This document shows, in pieces, positions 23,062 through 25,940 of a stretch of 25,940 nt of DNA. Each line of letters begins with the position of its first letter. The first letter of the stretch is position 1. The position numbers were made by a program, and so were the translations under genes. Location: assembly GCA_016713585.1 (NCBI GenBank), contig JADJOV010000018.1, positions 1 through 25,940 on the forward strand. Reading direction: 5' to 3'. The stretch is from Bdellovibrionales bacterium (lineage in GTDB: Bacteria > Bdellovibrionota > Bdellovibrionia > Bdellovibrionales > Bdellovibrionaceae). Below the pieces are notes generated by a model. The model did not search any database and had not been told where the DNA came from. It worked only from the letters and a program-made list of their open reading frames with translations.

Positions 23062-24476
23062 GGGTGCTGCTCGCTTTCTTCATCAAACGCCAGTTCTTTT
23101 TTTCTTCTGTAGTAGTGCGCTCTTGATTGGCCGAGAAGGTCGATCAATTTTTTATTGTCGCCGTTTACAAGTCGTAGACACCGTTTTAGAAAAACGCGCT
23201 CCATCCAATTCAATGAGCTGTCAAAACTTGTAGCTGATACCTCAGACACCGTGGATGGAAGTAACCCATTTGGAATATTCGGATAATTTTCTTTAAGTTC
23301 TGCATCGGCGATTTGAATGTCTTCGATTTCAATAATGAATCGCTTGCCGGACTCTGCATTTAAGAGTGCGCGCTCAATTACGTTTTGAAGTTCGCGTATG
23401 TTTCCAGGCCATAGATGATTCTCGAGGGCTTTTCTTGCTTCCGGTGAGAAGGCAACCTTCAGATGAAGTTTGTCAGCAAATCGTTTTGCTAAAATCAGAA
23501 TATCTTCCTTGCGTTCGCGCAACGAAGGCGTGTGAAGCCTTAAAGTGTTCAAACGAAAATACAGATCCTCTCTGAAGGTCTTTGCTTTAACCATTTCCTC
23601 AAGGTTTCTGTTTGTCGCCGCAATGATTCTGACATCAACCGGAATAGGTTTTGTTTCACCCACAGGGGTAATGATCTTTTCCTGAAGTACCCTGAGTAAT
23701 TTCACCTGCATATTGAGCGGAAGCTCGCCGATTTCATCAAGAAAAATGTCGCCACCGTCAGCCAATAAAAAAAGACCTGCCTTATCGATCATGGCGCCGG
23801 TGAAGGAACCCTTCTTGTGACCAAAGAGTTCACTTTCAAATAAGTTTTCAGGAATTGCTCCGCAGTTCACGGCGATAAATGGCCGGGCCGGATTTTTCTC
23901 CTGAAGGTTAAGATTTCTTGCGACTAGTTCTTTTCCGGTTCCATTTTCTCCCGTGATAAGAACAGTCGATTGCGAGTTTTTGAATTTTAAAAACTCCGAC
24001 CGAAGCTTTGTTATGCTTGTCGAGATCCCAACGATTTCAAATCGAGCCGAGTCGGAAGCGACCTTTCTTGATAAGACAGCATTATCCTTTATGAGACTTT
24101 TTATTTTTAAAGCCTGGGATATTCTAAAGGACAAATTAACAGTGAAGTCCTCTGTTCCTTTGACGACGTAATCAACCGCACCGGCTTGGATGGTATTGAC
24201 AACGGTTTCAGTTTTTGTTTCCCCGGTGAGCATGATGACAGGAGTAGTGTGATTTCGCTGACGGAGGGTTTTTAGGAACTCTAAACCCGACATCTCAGGC
24301 ATATTTATGTCGAGTAGTATAAGATCGAGCTGACGGGTCATAACGATTTTCATCGCCTGCGGAATCGACGTGGCTGTTTCCACCACGTACTCGGCGCTCA
24401 AACTTTCTTTGAGCTGCCTTAAAAAGCTCGCGTCGTCGTCAAAAGCGAGAATTGTGGTTTGAATTTGAGCCCCCAT
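23058..24476 (-). CDS. NtrC-type sigma-54-activating response regulator
   Basis: ATG at 24476 (GGAGG five bases upstream, MGAQIQTTILAF) is preferred over a TTG 42 bases further up that overlaps the promoter. In the 472 residues: receiver domain (about 7-120; DDD 13-15, phosphoacceptor D56 in LLLDINMPEMSG, T84, K106), AAA+ domain (about 145-370; Walker A GENGTGKE 176-183, GSFTGA 223-228 for sigma-54 contact, FLDEIG Walker B), and a Fis-like helix-turn-helix (about 420-462, KKLIDLLGQSRAHYYRRKKEL). It should open sigma-54 promoters after phosphorylation by the co-encoded kinase. First gene of the six-gene operon, intact, and probably autoregulated through 24604-24623. Confidence 0.93.
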   Translation of the reverse strand: MGAQIQTTILAFDDDASFLRQLKESLSAEYVVETATSIPQAMKIVMTRQLDLILLDINMPEMSGLEFLKTLRQRNHTTPVIMLTGETKTETVVNTIQAGAVDYVVKGTEDFTVNLSFRISQALKIKSLIKDNAVLSRKVASDSARFEIVGISTSITKLRSEFLKFKNSQSTVLITGENGTGKELVARNLNLQEKNPARPFIAVNCGAIPENLFESELFGHKKGSFTGAMIDKAGLFLLADGGDIFLDEIGELPLNMQVKLLRVLQEKIITPVGETKPIPVDVRIIAATNRNLEEMVKAKTFREDLYFRLNTLRLHTPSLRERKEDILILAKRFADKLHLKVAFSPEARKALENHLWPGNIRELQNVIERALLNAESGKRFIIEIEDIQIADAELKENYPNIPNGLLPSTVSEVSATSFDSSLNWMERVFLKRCLRLVNGDNKKLIDLLGQSRAHYYRRKKELAFDEESEQHP

Positions 24477-24500
24477 CAGCCCTCCATTCACCATTTTATA

Positions 24501-24519
24501 GAGCGAGATATATGCCAAG
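24501..24519 (-). promoter_or_regulatory. Putative sigma-54 promoter of the regulator/peptide operon
   Basis: The minus strand reads TTGGCATATATCTCGCTC: the -24 GG (24515-24516) and -12 GC (24503-24504) are exactly ten bases apart as sigma-54 requires, with one mismatch in TTGC. Transcription would start near 24491, about 15 bases before the ATG. The gene product is itself a sigma-54 activator, so positive autoregulation is likely. Confidence 0.65.
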
Positions 24520-24603
24520 TTGTTTAAATATTGGGTAATGACTGGAAATCACTTAGAAATCCATGAAAGGACGATGATATTTTTATTTTGCATTTTAATG
24601 GGA

Positions 24604-24623
24604 AAGTCTCAGGCCAGAGACTT
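24604..24623. promoter_or_regulatory. Operator copy 2 (enhancer-like site) upstream of the regulator gene
   Basis: AAGTCTCAGGCCAGAGACTT is palindromic at 18 of 20 positions and lies about 122 bases upstream of the predicted sigma-54 start, the usual distance for an NtrC-type enhancer. It abuts the stop codon of the lipoprotein gene. It shares 18 of 19 bases with 17422-17440. Confidence 0.7.
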
Positions 24624-24624
24624 C

Positions 24625-24891
24625 TCATGAATTATTTTCTAAAACCGACCAACTATTGTAAAGAGACTGGTTTAAATTCGCACCACTGCTGGTCTTAAAA
24701 TTGGAATTTTGTCGCTCGGAAAGGCTGAGGGCTATGGACGACTTTGATGTTTCATTCAGAGCGCATGGCGGCCATGTATTTTGTCCGCCATAGAAGGAAG
24801 CGTTGACAACACGTTTATTTAAGAATGTTGCTCCACTCAGATATGGGACCAATAAAGCACATGCCGTATCCGAGTTCCGCTTGTGAGGCAT
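24625..24891 (-). CDS. C-terminal part of lipoprotein (frameshifted gene)
   Basis: This 88-codon frame probably continues the lipoprotein at 24837-25208 after a one-base loss in GAAGGGATG near 24889-24896. It reads GMPHKRNSDTACALLVPYLS, then FYGGQNTWPPCALNETSKSS and an Asn/Ser-rich tail ending SWSVLENNS. Two Cys may pair. It has no own ribosome site. The stop at 24625 is next to the operator, so the gene ends where the peptide operon's control region begins. Confidence 0.5.
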   Translation of the reverse strand: MPHKRNSDTACALLVPYLSGATFLNKRVVNASFYGGQNTWPPCALNETSKSSIALSLSERQNSNFKTSSGANLNQSLYNSWSVLENNS

Positions 24892-25208
24892 CCCTTCTCA
24901 TTGAATATGGGATAGACCAATACCTCGTCTTTGATCTTCGCAACCGAAAGAGATTTTACATATATACCGATTGCATTGAGCGCCGGAAAATCTGCGGCAA
25001 CACAGCTTTGGCGAGCCTTTCCGGCTTTTAATGATTTTAGAATCTGAGCCATCACAAGATAAACATCTTGACGGTTTGTAATTTGAATTTCACTCGCAGG
25101 ATTTCGTTCAACAGCAATAGAGGAGGTGTTTTGATGAAACGAGGACGAGGCGCAGCCCGCAATGCCAAACATGAGAATGCTAAAAGCGGCCATAAAATAA
25201 AAATTCAT
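24837..25208 (-). CDS. Lipoprotein of unknown family, N-terminal part
   Basis: ATG at 25208 (GGAGG seven bases upstream) is preferred over starts further up. MNFYFMAAFSILMFGIAGCA is a lipoprotein signal with lipobox GIAGC. The mature part includes NRQDVYLVMAQILKSLKAGK and KIKDEVLVYPIFNEKG; the frame then ends at TGA 24837, but the coding signal likely shifts to 24625-24891. The restored protein is about 205 residues. The family is unknown. It lies on the same strand upstream of the peptide operon and may be an envelope partner, but has no sequence link to it. Confidence 0.55.
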   Translation of the reverse strand: MNFYFMAAFSILMFGIAGCASSSFHQNTSSIAVERNPASEIQITNRQDVYLVMAQILKSLKAGKARQSCVAADFPALNAIGIYVKSLSVAKIKDEVLVYPIFNEKGCLTSGTRIRHVLYWSHI

Positions 25209-25452
25209 ATTGAGCCCTCCATTTTCTATATCGGTGCGTAAATCACTCGACTCCACCGACCTTTGTACAGAAGAAGCAGATCCTTTTGCTGGTTAGGCAT
25301 AAAATGGGTGCTTTCCTTAAATTCTCTTTTCAGAATTATATTTACAAGCACTTCCGGGCATAAGCCTAGGCGTAAAGGACAACCTTCGGTCAAGAGCTAA
25401 GAACATTAGGTTTTGTTTGAGATTAAATTGGCCTGAATAGGCCTAAGATAAA

Positions 25453-25471
25453 GCAGTAGGGGACCTGCTGC
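25453..25471 (-). terminator. Possible weak terminator after the 62-residue gene
   Basis: On the minus strand GCAGCAGG, loop TCC, CCTACTGC form an eight-pair hairpin with one mismatch, followed by TTTATCTT. It is 19 bases past the stop of the 62-residue membrane protein gene. The T tract is imperfect. Confidence 0.35.
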
Positions 25472-25489
25472 CCATCCTGCAATTTGAAA

Positions 25490-25678
25490 TCAATTCGGTG
25501 CTGTCAGTTGACGTGAAAAGTGCGAAAGTGATGGTATTGGTCTTTTTAAGATCTCAATCGTGTGCTTTCGAACTTCTGCATGAATGGCTCGAAGACCGAG
25601 TGTTCCACCAAAGCTAATTGCCCCGGTAAGTAGAACAGCTTCGATCAGCCTAAGTGATGCATCTACAATTTTCTCCAC
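25490..25678 (-). CDS. Small membrane protein, 62 residues
   Basis: GTG at 25678 with ACGGAGG seven bases upstream gives MEKIVDASLRLIEAVLLTGA then ISFGGTLGLRAIHAEVRKHT and a basic tail. One hydrophobic, Gly-containing helix (about 9-30) suggests a single-pass inner membrane protein or small peptide. A longer frame to 25816 exists, but its extra N-terminus (His/Pro/Lys-rich) looks non-coding and lacks a ribosome site. The family is unknown. The 262 bases beyond it to the right edge hold no gene I can support. Confidence 0.5.
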   Translation of the reverse strand: MEKIVDASLRLIEAVLLTGAISFGGTLGLRAIHAEVRKHTIEILKRPIPSLSHFSRQLTAPN

Positions 25679-25940
25679 AAAAGAACCTCCGTAAAAAGTT
25701 AGATCGAGAGATGGCCAGAGAGGTTTCGCATGGTGGTGTCTTGCGGGGGCCGGATTCGCTTCTTTTTTTCTTCCAATTTGCAGGGAGCAAATCAGGTAGC
25801 AAAAGTAGCAACTCACACAGAAATGGTGCGACTTTTACCGAAATAATCGCATTCGGAGCGTTTGGCCTCATTTGTGCTTTTTCAATTACTAGAACTGTTC
25901 GTGATTTTTGTTTTTTGAATTTTTCGGTCGATTTGATTTA

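Noticed and set aside
25650..25871. 73-codon minus-strand frame with a Leu-rich segment
   Set aside because: It overlaps the better-supported 62-residue gene in another frame, lacks a ribosome site and has irregular composition.

Overview
The window reads as part of an integrative/conjugative element in a Bdellovibrionota-like (Bdellovibrio-related) bacterium. That placement is an inference. It rests on the moderate-to-low GC, the many small exported proteins of unknown family, and a Cys-Ser-Lys/Gln-x-Phe motif just after several signal peptides. No rRNA, tRNA or relaxase gene is visible.

Layout. (1) About 1-5750 and 12758-17197, all minus strand, form one conjugative type IV secretion (T4SS) operon. 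In transcription order: a Cys-rich zinc-ribbon protein, a small basic protein, a protein resembling sigma-factor region 4, two unknowns, VirB2-like pilin, VirB3/TraL-like, VirB4 ATPase, [gap], VirB5/TrbJ-like, VirB6/TrbL-like, VirB8-like, VirB9/TraK-like, VirB10-like, an FtsK-like coupling ATPase, and a winged-helix regulator running off the left edge. (2) The gap, about 5.8-12.7 kb, is a cargo island of exported proteins on both strands set exactly between virB4 and virB5. It holds an HExxH putative metallopeptidase, an NlpC/P60-like Cys-His hydrolase (frameshifted), an exported IucA/IucC-like protein, and four unknown secreted proteins, one cut by an in-frame stop. (3) 17198-17563 is a control region with a 30-bp perfect palindrome and a 19-bp operator. 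(4) 17564-24476, minus strand, is a tightly packed six-gene operon: NtrC-type response regulator, MFS transporter, oligopeptide-binding lipoprotein without ABC partners, sensor kinase with a C-terminal receiver, a 26-residue peptide with a double-glycine motif, and a short LanM-like dehydratase. (5) Further right are a lipoprotein gene and a 62-residue membrane protein.

Proposed logic (inference). Region 4 looks like an undescribed peptide-signalling system. The 26-residue precursor has no Cys and would end in Val-Ser-Ser-Gln after the Gly-Gly. The 324-residue LanM-like enzyme keeps the residues for Ser/Thr phosphorylation and phosphate elimination but lacks a cyclase, which fits a linear dehydropeptide. 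The MFS protein could export it, the lipoprotein and kinase could sense it, and the NtrC-type regulator could act through sigma-54. A sigma-54-like promoter lies directly before the regulator, with a 19-bp inverted-repeat operator about 120 bp upstream of the expected start. The same operator (18 of 19 bases) lies upstream of the T4SS operon, which suggests that the peptide circuit controls conjugation.

Caution: at least eight genes carry single-base frame breaks, mostly one-base losses next to short T runs in the coding strand. Either the assembly has uncorrected indels or the element is decaying. Gene functions below are described for the restored proteins where the join is clear.
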